64,000 nt of DNA from Oscheius onirici (GCA_932521025.1 OW051470.1:5132501-5196500), one strand, 5' to 3'; shown: positions 35,512-47,021, counted from the first letter of the stretch. Numbers and translations are program-made. The notes: generated by a model not told the origin, from the sequence alone.

Positions 35512-37103
35512 TTAGGAATCACTGGGGGGTACAACAGGCTCAGTAACAACTATAACTTTTTTCGGTGAGGAATCAGCAAAATGGAAAATGTCAAAAATGA
35601 CTTCGATCACGATGAGAACGATGATCATCCACTCGAGATTTGAGGCGTGACGGAGAGCCAGCATATTGTCGACCATTTTGACAAATTCTTCGCAGTAGTC
35701 AAGACGAGTGTTCAGAGCTCTAAAAATTACAGATCGTTGACTTCGCTTATCGGCTAAAACAAACAATAGGCGAGCATAAACGTCTACTTTTCTCGAGAAA
35801 AGAAATAAGCAAGATTACCTCAATCTTCTGTCGACGAGAAAGTGCCTCACGGACATTACACAGTACTTTTCAACGTCTTCTCTATTCCAGTAAAAATCTC
35901 GGTTGAGTAAATTGCAGTCCAGATTTATCGCGTGCCTCAAAGCGGCAAATTCGCCTGATTTTCTCAGCGCTTGACTTTGGTTCCAAGGTATTTTTCCTTC
36001 TTTTAGTTGCTGAAAATGTCAATGAGACAAATTGTAAGAAATACCTACCCTTGTTGATTCGGACAATGGTTCGGAGAGTTCGTACAAAAGGGTTTCCCAG
36101 ACACCAATTTTAACTGGAATTCTGTATTTTCAATCAAAAATGAAACGAATAAACTTACCAGACGCTGCAAATCCTTGACTCAGGGCAAATCGCTGTATAA
36201 CAGACTGCGGATCGGTGCGATGTTCCGAATTGTGTCTCCTTTCATCGAGGTAGAACGTATCCGATTTGATCCCACTGAATTTATCTACTTGTCCATCTGC
36301 ATCTGAAATAACGAAGGGAATTCGGTCCTGTTCTTCCAGGGCTATTTTCGAATCGTAAGGACCAGTGGCGAATCGTTCCAAATTGCGTAAAATACTGACT
36401 CTCTAAAGAAAGACTTAAAAGCAACAGTGAGAAGGCTACCTGGTTAGCTTCGACGTTCCAGAAGACTACGACGCCTTCTTCGAAAAGAAACATCTCGCTC
36501 AATTCGTCATTCACATTATACTCCTTTTTCTTTGTCATGTAGAGAGCATCATCGCAGTCTTAATTAGTTTGTATAGCGTTTCAACAAGGGAAAGTTTGAA
36601 AAATTGTTTACAAACTGGAAAATGGCATAGAAAACGAGAAAAATTCTTACCTCGATCAATGTAGCTGACATTGTACAGCGAGCTGAGGACAGCATCGTTG
36701 TGAATCACATCTAGATCAAAGGATTCGGCGAGTGATAGTGCAACAACCGATTTTTGTCTTTCCTGAAACTAAACATCTAATGAGGGAAAAGCAATGTTAC
36801 CTGTGGTGCCGCGGATGTAAGCGGCCGCTTCTTACGTATTCTGCTCAAAGGAGGTAAATTTCTTGTAATTGAATGTCCTTTTGCTGCATGTTCAATATTC
36901 TGGGGTTCTTTCGGTGAATTTTTCTGTGGTTCCGCTTCTGATGAGGCTACACGGGTTAGAGTAATGAAATTTCTGCAATATTTATAGTTCTTTTTTAAAG
37001 GATAGAACCTAATTTGTTGTGGTTCTTGAAGTAGTCGTGGCCAAAAGTCAAGCGGCGCCCGTGTGCAGTTTTTCACCAGTGAAAGAACACGTCTTGTCAG
37101 CAT
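35512..37103 (-). CDS. RMND1: RMND1 (DUF155) mitochondrial translation factor homologue
   Basis: RMND1 is an inner-membrane mitochondrial protein needed for mitochondrial translation. The start at 37103 (MLTRRVLSLVKNCTRAPLDF) follows TTCCAG by 4 nt and looks like a mitochondrial presequence. A basic segment comes next (SRIRKKRPL). The DUF155 domain includes SLYNVSYIDR (about 36685-36655), LFEEGVVVFWNV (about 36495-36460), ALRHAINLDCNLLNRDFYW (about 35945-35890) and the helix ALNTRLDYCEEFVKMVDNML. The hydrophobic anchor EWMIIVLIVIEVIFDIFHF lies near the C-terminus (about 35635-35580), as in the family. BCKDHA starts 122 bp downstream on the same strand, suggesting a shared transcript for two mitochondrial proteins. 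Confidence 0.9.
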
Positions 37104-38924
37104 TTTCCTGGAACATTTGTGAATAAAAGATCCAGTTTTTAACAATTCAACACATAAAGGAAACGACACAAAACCGAGGTTGATAAAGCAGAAATGAATT
37201 TGCACTGGAGCAGACTTTGCGTCAGCAAGTTCACTGATCAAAAGGGCGGCATTCCAAAAAACTGTTGCGCGGATTCAGTGTAAGAAAGACTCTTAAAATA
37301 TCAACAGTTGAACGATGTTTACCAGTACCTAGCTCCGTGCATAAAAAATGTTGAACTACTGGTATCAGACAAACTCTTTATAAATTCAGGAATGTGAGTT
37401 CTAACAATAATATGAACAACCTAGATGCCGAGATTGTCCACGAAAGAAAAATGTTTCCAATACTGAGGTTTTTTTTGTTAGGTTTTTGAGGAAGTCTTTC
37501 ACAGACCAATATGTATGAAAAGACAGTCTTATTAGAAAAAGGCTTGCGTTTCCCAAATGGAACAATTATAGTCTCTGACCGACGACTGCCTTTGACTAAT
37601 GATAGCTGCCTCGCCGTGTGCGCAGTTGTCCCTCTCTGAACCCATTCACAACTAAACGCGGTTGCAACAATTGTCCCCGTGTCTCTTCTCCTTCTGTTTA
37701 TATAAACGCTATTTTCAAGGCTATTTCACTCTCATTTTTTGTGTGCTAATGTAGAAGAGGTTGGATTTTGGGCAAACACACCTCTCTCTCCGCGTTACAT
37801 TTGAAAGTCTCTCCCTCAGTTTGTAATTATGGTATTTCCTCTGAACCAGTTTCTCTCTCATCGGAAACAGTTTTATGCGTTCCGGGGAGATTCGAATCGA
37901 AGCCATACAAAAAGAGCACCCATTGTCGCTGCCACACAGCTATGCCCACATCGGATACCCAGCAACCATTCTGTGACCAACATTAGTCATCCTATCCGCT
38001 TCATTTGGAAATGGATGTGCTCAAAGATCTGGCTACTAACTCATTCGAGCTGACTTCCTGTCTAAATTGGGCCATTTTGCCATAAGTCTCTTGGATCTCT
38101 GCAAACGACCAATGTTTGACGTAAAAGCTGCTTTTTCATCTTCTCGGTTTCTCGCAATCATTTTCAGCGACAAAATGATGTATTACACCCTCTCTTCAGA
38201 CTTATGTTCTATGCCGAATTAATGATCTGAGTCTGTTTCGGGTTGGATTCCCATCAGTTTCAATGACTCACTACTCTTTTTTCTTTCTGTTTTGAACTCT
38301 CCGATGTCAATATCGGAAATCTCAATGGAAGACGGCAACTGTCAAAAGTAAACAAAATCTGTGGGCACAAGTACCCAACTAGTCCTATCTCTTCTGTTGG
38401 CAAGCTTATCAGCCAACTACGCTGGTGTTCGTGTCAACTAAAGAAGCCTCTCTGATGTGACAATGATAAATCACAGAGTAGTCCTCGAGGGGGTCGTGAG
38501 GAACGCCTGCTCCTCCTTTTTTTCGGATATCTTTTGACCTGTTCAGTATATTTCTCTAACGCATAGCGCGCACAGATTGGATTTCTCTGTCGGGAGCGGA
38601 TTACATTGCCTTTTGTTCCTGACAGTTCCAGACTGTTTCTTTCAATTTAAGTGCATTTACACATGACTCTGTTCCTTTGATCATTCTCGTTTGTTTTCCC
38701 TTTTCCCCATAATTACTCTTCATCTCTGACGCTCCAATTGACCACAATGGAGAGAGTACGCTCGTTTTTGTTTGCACACAACCGAACCGCCTCGGGGCTA
38801 CTCGCTCTCTTCAGGTTGCAGGTTGCGACAGCTGTCACAGTCGCTCGTCCACTTCCTTGCACTTAGTACTCTATCTTTATTTTTTTTTCCGGTTTTTATT
38901 ACCAGTCGCATTGTTTTCAGACAC
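37104..38924. other. Divergent spacer between RMND1 and the coiled-coil gene
   Basis: About 1.8 kb, pyrimidine-rich on the plus strand from about 37580. No conserved protein was seen in any frame. It probably contains promoters for both divergent genes. A TATATAA string near 37698-37705 and several TCTCTC runs are present. Nothing else was identified. Confidence 0.45.
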
Positions 38925-41917
38925 ATGACAGTCGATATTTTGGAATCCGATACAAAGATTTCTACTCTCGAAGCTCAGCTGGCACACACCACAGAAAAGG
39001 TTTTTTTCTTATTTAAATCAGTGAAAAGATCTCTATAGTCTGCGTTAACTGGAACATAAATCGCTTCCATTAGAGTTTATGACTGCGCTCGAAAGTTATG
39101 TTCAGAGGCAAAGGTCGTCAGGGGTATCGGGACTACCGTTCAGTTCGTCATATTCTCGGACAAAACTTTCTTCTCAAAATTGTGAACACGTGTCTGCACA
39201 TCTTACACTGGATATCAGTTGCAACTGGACAACCACCGCACTGTCGCTCAGTGAGAGTCTGTTCCGGAAGATTTGTGCCTGGAAAGACTTTTGCAAACAG
39301 CGGCCTGAACAAATGGAATAGAGTTCCTGAAAAGAGTCAGTGTCAATTATCAAGCGACACATATCAAGCTAATGGACAAATGGAATCTTCAGATAAAAAT
39401 TCGTGACAATGTGATAGAACAGCTGGAGGAGGAGATCAGAACGAAAGAACGACTCATCTTCGAACAAGGACACCTGATTCAAATGCTGGAAAGTGACACC
39501 AAATTTGATGCGGTCAGAAAGGGGGATTTCTTTGAACAAACCAGATTCAGGATTCGTTGAACACAGAGAGTGAAATCACAATTCTGGAAAGACATTTGGT
39601 TAGTTCTTCTCCGAGCAGATCAGACGTCAATTTCGACGAATGCGAACGTCTCAGTGACCGACTCGAACAGGTAAATGTTCAACGATTTTTGTAACAAGGA
39701 TTGCACCGCCATTATCAGGCTAAATTTATCTACATACCCCCAATATATTTCTTGGTCTAAACTACCCGCGATCTGATTATGTTTGTTATATAGCTTCCAA
39801 AGGTATAAGAAAAGTCCCCACAGTTCCTAATCTTCCAATACAGGCTTGTCCGAACTTGTTACTACTAACTCCCAAATGTAATCTGCGCACAAAGCTCCTC
39901 TCTTTATCCTCAAATTTAAAATAGACAAGGTTTTCAACGCCCTTTCAGGGCTTTCCCTTTTTTTCGTTCTTCCCGTCCATAGATTTTATCCTCTTCTTTG
40001 AAAGTTACCACAACAGTTCTGCCGTGACTTCAGCAATGTTCTCCTAACTGTTTCACCCCAGAACTGACTAATTGATTTTTCTTTTCCAAAGAAACTTTTC
40101 CAAAGCAAAAGAAAGCAACAACTTTTATCGAACAAGGTTGGAAACGCCCTTCCAGGGCTAAAGTAGAAATTCATGACTTCGTTCTGTCACGGAGTCCTAG
40201 TCTTGGTTTCCTTTTCATTCCTCCTTTGTTACTCTCCGTGACCCTCCAAAGAAACTACCGAAATTGAAACCCGCTCCCTCCTAAGCCGAATTTCAAAATG
40301 TAGGACTTGAACGGTTCGCCCCGCCCGTTCCGAGCTTTAGTGAGTCTCAGTTCTACTGTCCCTTCCCTTCTCCCCTTGCCATTCTGTTTCAGTCACATAG
40401 TCTCTGTAAGAGACTACCAAAGTCGTTAGAACACTTCGCGCACTTGCTAGTCTAATTCTTCCCTCCTGTCCCTGTATCCCTTCGTGTAATTTCCGTGTGC
40501 ATAATTTTTCCTGCTGATCTCTCTGTCCCTATTTCTATGTGCTCATGTTCTCCCCTATCCCTGTTCTCCAGTTGTGACATCGCCCCGTTGGAACTAAAGT
40601 TATAGTAGAAACCCCCTTGAACTCTTTCCGCGTATTTCTAACCCGAACTTCCCTACTGTTTGGAAACGATCACCAGTCAAAAATAATCAAAGTCCACGCA
40701 CTTGCTAATTAACTTGTCGAGACCTGTTAAAACTCCCGAATCGGATCTTCACAAATCTCCCCCAATTATTGCCAATTAGAGCTTCAGACACACACACAGA
40801 TACCTGGGAGCAATTTAAAATAGACAAGGTTGAAAACGCCCTTCCAGGGCTAAAGTATAAATTAATGACTTCGCTCTATCACGGAGCCCTAGTCGTGGTT
40901 TCCCTTTTATTCCTCCTGTGTTACTCTCCTCCAGCCGCACAAATCCCTTGGTGTTATTTTATAGATACCGACAGACACAAACAGACAGATAGAGACTATC
41001 TGACCCCACTGCAGATCAATTATATTCCTGTCCTTTTGTTACTGTGTCCCCTGTCCTCCCTTGTTTCTAATTTCTCGACACTTCCTCTCTGTCTACCACT
41101 GCATTCTGCAATGTGCTCTACCCTTCCAGGTTTTCTCGTTCCCCGGACGTTGTCAATTGTTTTTCCTTCTTTGCCATTTACGATGTCCCCTTTCGCCTAA
41201 ATTTTCCCTCCTGTCGTCCCTGTATCCCTTCGTTTAGTTTTCCGGCTGATCTCCCTGTCCCTATTTCCATGTGCTCCTGTTCTCCTCTAGCCCTTTTCTC
41301 AAGTTGTGATATCGCCCCGTTGAAACTAAAGTTATAGTAGAAAGGCCCTTGAACGCTTTCCCGTATTTCTAACCCGCACTTGATTCTCTACTGTCTGGAA
41401 ACTCCCCAGTCAGAAATAATCAAAGTCCACGCACTTGCTAATTGACTTGTCGAGACCTGTTAAAACTCCCGATGCAAACGGATCTTCACAAATCTCCCCA
41501 ATTGTTGCCAATTAGAGCTTCAGACACACACACAGACTTGGGAGCAATTGATTTCCGGCTTCAGGTAGCAATTGAACGCGAAAAACTCGAACTACAAAAT
41601 GAGCAATTGTTACGGCAGTGGGAAGATGCTCTGGAGTATGTGACCAAAGTGAGTTCAACCCCATCCAAAGGAAGGAATTATTTAAGAAGAAAATATCCTA
41701 AAACGAAGATAATGTTTCAGGTTCAGCGCCAACTGCAGGAGGAAATAAAGAACAATGCCGATCTCAAGTTCCAGTTGCTGGATATCCAAAGTGCCAGAAA
41801 AGACGGCTTCTTCGTAACGAGAGGTACTCTTCAATTAGTCTCCATCATGTTTCTTGTCATCTCTTATTACCTCTACTCCTTATAGTCACTGAGTGCTCAA
41901 TTGATACCGGTACATAA
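38925..41917 (+). CDS. Coiled-coil protein with a repeat-filled long intron
   Basis: The start at 38925 (MTVDILESDTKISTLEAQL) is 4 nt after TTTTCAG. Later exons read IKIRDNVIEQLEEEIRTKER and LIQMLESDTKFDA (about 39395-39510), then DSLNTESEITILERHL and FDECERLSDRLEQ (about 39553-39670). After a very long intron (about 39671-41564) the chain goes on with EREKLELQNEQLLRQWEDAL (about 41571-41630) and VQRQLQEEIKNNADLKFQ (41721-41775), ending TECSIDTGT at TAA 41915-41917. Splice phases join cleanly for these exons. Exons between about 39000 and 39395 are uncertain. The motif LESDTK occurs twice. It is predicted to be a rod-like coiled coil, perhaps centrosomal or cytoskeletal, but no family was recognised. 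Confidence 0.6.
39911..41550 (+). repeat. Tandem ~0.7 kb repeats within an intron
   Basis: Two main units, about 40131-40820 and 40821-41550, plus a partial copy from about 39911, lie head to tail. Shared landmarks are offset by about 690-750 bp: ACAAGGTTG...ACGCCCTTCCAGGGCT (40132 and 40823), CCCTGTATCCCTTCG (about 40470 and 41218), and AATAATCAAAGTCCACGCAC (about 40683 and 41416). Copies differ by substitutions and small indels. The word GCCCTTCCAGGGC near the unit start is a short palindrome. Inverted, diverged copies appear at about 43.9 and 61.1 kb. Confidence 0.9.
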
Positions 41918-42698
41918 AGATTATATGACCAGCTTTCAACCCAACTGGACTGAAAATAGATCAACCGAGAGGACATGATGATCAATTGTTAGCATGAGAG
42001 AGTCATTTTTCGCGCAGAAGAAGGCTTTCCAGAATGAGTGATATAAATCCTGGGACGTTCATTTAAATGTCGTCTTGTCCCGTCTTTTTCACTTTTTCGC
42101 TTGCTGTTTAGTGTGGACTGCTCTAATAAACTCGGCTTTTTTTATTTCATAAACACGCGCACTGCTATTAGTCACGCAAACGCAAGTAGCAATTGTCTGC
42201 CGTTGCCAAGGGACAATCTACAATTACTTCTGCTCTCTTTTTGACTCTTCTTACATCCCTCGGTTGGCAAGAACTTTCCATCTCATGATTTCTCAGAATG
42301 AGTCAGAGCGAGCTTGGTCCTATTCTGTTATGTGTAAAAGACAGTGCCGGCCAGTGTCATGTGATTTCCCTCAAAAGTCGTGTGAGCCATCTTCTCTTTT
42401 CTGCGCAGCGCTTCTCTTTTGTCATTTTGCCACACCTTTTGCTTCAAACAATACTTTAGCGAGAACAAGGCTATCTGAAACCGTCCTCTTCCAGGTAGTT
42501 CGAAGAATCTTTTTTGTAAATATTTGCCTACCATCTTGGCTCATTATCTCCTTGGTTAGTTCCCGCCGGACCTCTTTTTTATCCGGCTGTTTGATATCTA
42601 CCCTCATATCATCGTATCTGCTCATTACCCAACTTCCTATTCTGTTGATAGTTCTCATTCACCATTTTCAGTTGGTTGTCATTCGCCAGCTGATCTAA

Positions 42699-43491
42699 AT
42701 GCCGAAAAAGAAAGAGTGAGGTTTTTGTATGACTTCAATATAAACGGTTTCAGTTACCTGGATAGAACTCAACTCCAGTTAGAAAGAGACTCTGGGGTTC
42801 GTAAACCAAGACTCCAAAGGGTATGGGTTTTTCTTCTCAAATAGACTTTTTCAGGTCTATGTTCAAAGTGAACGGGAAATCATAATGGAAACAGCCAAAC
42901 AGATTGGTATCAGGGCAGCTGGCAGAGTGCATTCTTGTGCCGAGAGTACTATTCGCGACTGGATGAAGCGGTCAGTTCAAACGAAAACAAAAGTACAAGT
43001 ACGCTTTTCAGATACGGTCAAAAAGCTGGAGGTACAAATGGTCGACAGTTCCAATCGGTAGCAACTTCTGATGACCTAAAGTCTTTTGTTTAGAACTCTT
43101 TATTCAATTCCTTTGCCACACCTTGCAGTACTCCGAAGAGTTCTCGATCTGCTACTCCTTTTGGACAGAATCCAAAGGACACTTTCCAGATTTGTACGAC
43201 TCCCCTCTCTCCTCCGTTGACTGACTTCGACACTTCGAATTTGAATCCTTTCGCTCCAGTCTCTCAAGAGGTCAAATCATGTTTTTCCGACTTTATCAGA
43301 TTGTCGCCGTCTTTTGCCACTGTGAGTACTTTTCCTTACAAGCAAACAGCAGTACCATTTAGAACTCGTTTGTGTCGTCAACCGTTTCGACTCCAGTGTC
43401 TGAAAGAAGTACGGAGGCGGAAGACGAAAACTGCCGACGAGGATCTTCCAGAAGAAAGAATCAGTTTCCAAGAAAGAGCTCTCAGTGTTAG
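42699..43491 (+). CDS. Small helix-turn-helix protein with Ser/Thr/Pro-rich tail
   Basis: The start at 42699 (MPKKKDYLDRTQLQLERD across the first intron) follows TTTTCAG by 27 nt. The central part EREIIMETAKQIGIRAAGR followed by CAESTIRDWMKRYGQKAGG (about 42865-43045) looks like a homeodomain-like or transposase-derived helix-turn-helix of the psq/Brinker kind. The C-terminal half is low complexity (ATPCSTPKSSRSATPFGQ; LTDFDTSNLNPFAPVSQ) and ends basic (RKNQFPRKSSQC, stop 43491). Five introns of about 35-45 bp keep the frame. It may be a DNA-binding protein of about 200 residues, but no specific family was recognised. It lies about 780 bp after the coiled-coil gene on the same strand. Confidence 0.6.
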
Positions 43492-43889
43492 AATGGTAAG
43501 GACTGGTAAAAACAATGTGAAGACATGCTTTACAGAGCCTCTTCATCAAGAGCTTCCATCCTCTCACAATCAGCTTAAATTTGGAGGATAAGTCGTCTTT
43601 CCCTAAAAAATACCAGTATTTTGTAAATCTACTTTGTGCAGTAAATGTAACAAACGTTCCTATAAGTGAACTACTGTTGTTGTTTTGAACGACCAGCAAC
43701 CTACGGCAGCTTGCACAGCCTCCGTGTTTTAGTAGCAGACTATCAGTAAGATTCTCTTGATAGTTCTATATTGGATATTCCTTTAAAAAAGCTTTTTAAA
43801 AATACTATGACATGACAAAACCTGACATTTCATCTTACTCTCGAAAACTGCGGACACCGGACAAACAGACATACCTATCCACTTTAAGT

Positions 43890-44120
43890 TGCTCTCGCGT
43901 CTCTGTGTGTGTGTTTGTGTGTGTCTGAAGCTCTAATTGAGGATAAGGAGGGGAGCTTTGTGCACAAATCAGTTTTAACAAGTCGCGACAGGAAAAGCAA
44001 GTGCGTGAAGGGTTCTAATGACTTATATAGTTTCTTTGGAGGGACAAGGGGTGACTGGAACAGAGTGACAAGGGAAGAAGGGAAGGTACAGTAGGATAGA
44101 GACTCGCTAAAGTGAGTCTT
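43890..44120 (-). repeat. Inverted, diverged copy of the intronic repeat
   Basis: Read on the minus strand, this region shares words in order with the 40.3-40.8 kb repeat. CTGAAGCTCTAATTG (plus, near 43926) is the reverse complement of CAATTAGAGCTTCAG at about 40775. AGCAAGTGCGTG and CGCTAAAGTGAGTC likewise mirror CACGCACTTGCT and the GCTTTAGTGAGTC near 40335. GT-rich microsatellite sequence (TGTGTGTGTGTTTGTGTGTG) lies at its left end. No coding potential. Confidence 0.7.
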
Positions 44121-44141
44121 TTCTCGTCAAAAGGTTAAGCA

Positions 44142-44253
44142 AGACGGGTCATGCCCAAGTTTTCTAGAGATTTGCCATGTCTTGACTAGTCTCGACCTGT
44201 CCAAACATTGTTTGGCAATTCAAATTTCTGGAAAAATTGGGCATGACCCGTCC
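44142..44253. mobile_element. 112 bp inverted-repeat element
   Basis: The left arm GACGGGTCATGCCCAAGTTT is mirrored by the right arm, which read on the other strand is GACGGGTCATGCCCAATTTT. With the adjoining bases the arms are about 33 nt with about five mismatches, separated by about 46 bp. It is too short to code and looks like a small MITE or a stable hairpin. No clear target-site duplication was seen. Confidence 0.7.
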
Positions 44254-44989
44254 ACCGAGCCCTATTTTCGTATAGTAATCGGCTGTTTTTGTTATCTCTT
44301 TTCTTCTGATCGTCAGCTTCCAGTAGCACCGAAGGTCGGTCAACTGAAAAAGAACTATTGATAATATTAGAAGCTAGGATTCTAGAGGAATGACCTCGAA
44401 ATGGCTTCTGGTACTTTTCTTTGCACATCACAACTGATTCTCACTGTCAAGTCTCCACATCTTTTCTCTTGAAGCGCATTGACTTCGCGGTAATTATTTA
44501 CATTAGACCCTTCTCGATGACCACATCTCAATCTGCAATAAAGGAGTTTGGTAACTAAAACGAAAGTCTAACTTTGTAGTAGATTTTAGTTGTTGAATAT
44601 ATCGTAGCTTGATTTCATTTCTGGCCCTCCAAATTTGCTGCTAGACTCAGACAATTTTCTGGCTGGCTTGCATCAACGACACTGCTCATAGAAGACCCAC
44701 GATTGCCTGAAAGCTGGGTAGGGAAATGCACAAGATCAGTCTAACCTTCTAGAATGTTTCCATAAAAAAGTCAAGGTTCTGTACTCTTCTTTCCATGTCA
44801 ATAGATCCTTTTGACAAAGAAGAAAAGTATAAAAATCAGGCTAACTTTGTAAATTCCGACAGTCTTCAGCTAGAGGGTCAGTAGTGGGTATAGACTCCTG
44901 AAAACGACAGAAAGAGAAAAAAACAGAAAACTGTCAGATATCTGTCCAAGACTGTCAATAAGTTTCAGTGCGAGAGAGAACTATCAGTC

Positions 44990-45090
44990 TTTCCCTAATG
45001 ATCCCTCGAGTCTCCAAGAGCTATACCAAACACCGCTGTGAATTCAAGGAGGTGCTCAAGGAACCGGGGAAAACCGAGCATGACACCGTT
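44990..45090. repeat. Dispersed repeat, copy 2 (partner near 21.43-21.55 kb)
   Basis: This contains TATACCAAACACCGCTGTGA, ATTCAAGGAGGTGC and GAGCATGACACCGTTGAC, matching the 21.45-21.53 kb sequence in order and orientation with substitutions and small gaps. It lies just upstream of the tentative gene starting at 45099. Confidence 0.6.
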
Positions 45091-45098
45091 GACTAAAC

Positions 45099-46082
45099 AT
45101 GGGAGATAACTTTCTCTCTCCGGAAGACTTTCTTTGCGACAGCGACGTTCATGTTTTCAAGGTTAGTACCTTTTAAGAGGTGACAGATTTCATTTTTTTT
45201 CAGCTGAGTGATGAAGAGTTCAAAAGAAGAGTCTCTTCCAGAGTCTGTTTTCTTGAACAATCTGTCAAACCGAGATCTATTTGCCATCTTTTCAAAGGTC
45301 AAAGGTTCAAAGGCATTTTGCAAAGGGAGTTTTTCCAATAAATATTCAGATGCATTCGCGAGCTTTTTCTTGTTCATTCCGACTCTCCAGGTTTTTTACT
45401 AAATTTCTTTCTAGTAATGCAACATCGTTCAGTATAAGAATCAGGGGAGGACAGCTACAGGATGGATGACACGATGAGGTAATTTTTTCTGTCTCGTTAC
45501 AGAAAATGCATTGTTAGAATCCAATGGACGTTTACTTCGGACATATGAGATTTTTCGCCAGAGAAACAAACGACAACGGCTGGAACCTCGTGGAAAATTG
45601 TAAGTTTTTAAACGCGACTAAATTGCAGCATGGTTTTAGAAGTCGCGAATTGTTTCTTGTTGGTTTGGGAGAGATCAAAGCCGAAAATCCTGGAAATCTT
45701 GTGAACGCATAGAAGGCATAGTGTGTAGTGATCTGAAGGAAATTGTACAGGTACATCATTTGTTCTTGTCTCGGTTAATCGAAATGCTTTATTTTCAGCA
45801 ATGGAGCCTAGGAGAATGGTACTACAGTTGTAATGTACTTTGGGGCTGTGACGAAACACCCGAAGATGTGACAACCATTTTAGGAGACTGGCCATTTTGG
45901 ACCATTGGAACCAGACGCCTAACGTTTGTGCCAAGCTGTCGGACATTATTCCGTATCAAGAAAGACTCATATCTTCAAGACCTCTGGACTATTCGTCATA
46001 CTCTTTCGATCCCGATCTGCCCCTCGTTCCCGAAGCATTTTGTAGCCTTCTGTCAACTTATCTCTCTACGGGAACTGACTGA
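45099..46082 (+). CDS. Tentative small multi-exon gene, exon map unresolved
   Basis: A first exon MGDNFLSPEDFLCDSDVHVF ends at a GTTAGT donor and joins in frame through TTTTTTTCAG to LSDEEFKRRVSSRVCFLEQS (about 45204-45295). The last segment reads naturally as MEPRRMVLQL, an intron of about 50 bp, then DHWNQTPNVCAKLSDIIPYQ and LVPEAFCSLLSTYLSTGTD, stopping at 46082. The middle exons do not join in one clear frame. A second frame is also open from about 45604 to 46098 (Figure: QWSLGEWYYSCNVLWGC). No family was recognised. The gene may be real but mis-joined here, or degenerate. Confidence 0.35.
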
Positions 46083-46419
46083 CAGTTTTTACAAATAAAC
46101 CATTTGATCCCAACAGGGAGTTTGTAGTAGTGTATCAGCTTACTAAGCATTTTTATCGGCCTCTAAATCCAGATTATTTAGTATTTTGAAAAGGTCGCGC
46201 ATCTCTTCGTGATCTTCTGAAAAGTCTGCAAACCACGAGAAATTTGAGTATTCGCGAAAAGAACTCACGTTTCGGTCTGCTGTGAAGATAGTGACAATTG
46301 TAATAACAAGACAAATTAGGCCCAGAAGAGTCAGGAAGCTGATCTATTCTTTTAAAGTTGAGCCGTCTCTGTCTGTCCGTCTGTGTGTGGCCTCGGCGAG
46401 AGTAAATTGAAAAATTTTA

Positions 46420-46520
46420 GTGCGGACTCGAACCCGCGATGCTCCAAATGTTTGTCCTTTATAACAAATGAAATATCTATCTAAGTTGCGCGCGCTGGCA
46501 CAGCGCCACGGAGCCAAGTG
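46420..46520 (-). repeat. tRNA-like / SINE-like remnant
   Basis: On the minus strand a perfect Pol III B-box, GGTTCGAGTCC, lies at 46434-46424 with flanking GCGG/CCGC that can pair as a T-arm-like stem. An A-box-like TTGGCTCCGTGGCGC lies upstream at about 46517-46503. The spacing is longer than in a normal tRNA, and no full cloverleaf was found, so a tRNA-derived repeat or decayed tRNA is more likely than a functional tRNA gene. Confidence 0.4.
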
Positions 46521-47021
46521 TGCTTTGGGAAAGTTTGCAGGAGATACGACGCTGGGCATCCGGAAAAACGGCAGTATCTTCCTCGTATCTATATGTCATT
46601 CAACAGGTATAATCTGGCCTTTCGATAACATCTCCTTCATCACTTGTCCCCTTTTCTTCACGGCTGCCTGTTACGCCAATTGTCTACTTTTACCCGAGGA
46701 GAGCGGTTTCCATGACAACTGATAACTCGTCTGTCAGGTTGAATTGCTGAAGGGAGGAGGAGTCTGAAGCTAATTGCTCACTCGGTGTTGGCTGGCTTCA
46801 TCTGGTACGTACTTTGTCTTCCGACTGTAGTTTGGCTGGTTCTGAATTTGAAGAGAGAGTACTTTACTGGGACATCTCAAAGCTTCTTTCTATACTTATT
46901 TCGAATGTAATGCCCCTGTAATAATATGTCTTAACTGAACTGTATCCATGTGTACACGTCCTTAGATACCAATCGCTTCGTATTGTTGATTGGTTAATTT
47001 CAGCTTTCTCACTTGTTCTAA

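Noticed and set aside
40769-41200. Open frame of 143 codons inside the tandem repeats
   Set aside because: It lies wholly in an intronic repeat unit, and the neighbouring copies do not keep the frame.
42264-42698. Open frame of 144 codons upstream of the HTH gene
   Set aside because: Composition is unlike a conserved protein, no domain is seen, and it ends at the stop just before ATG 42699; likely 5' flanking sequence.
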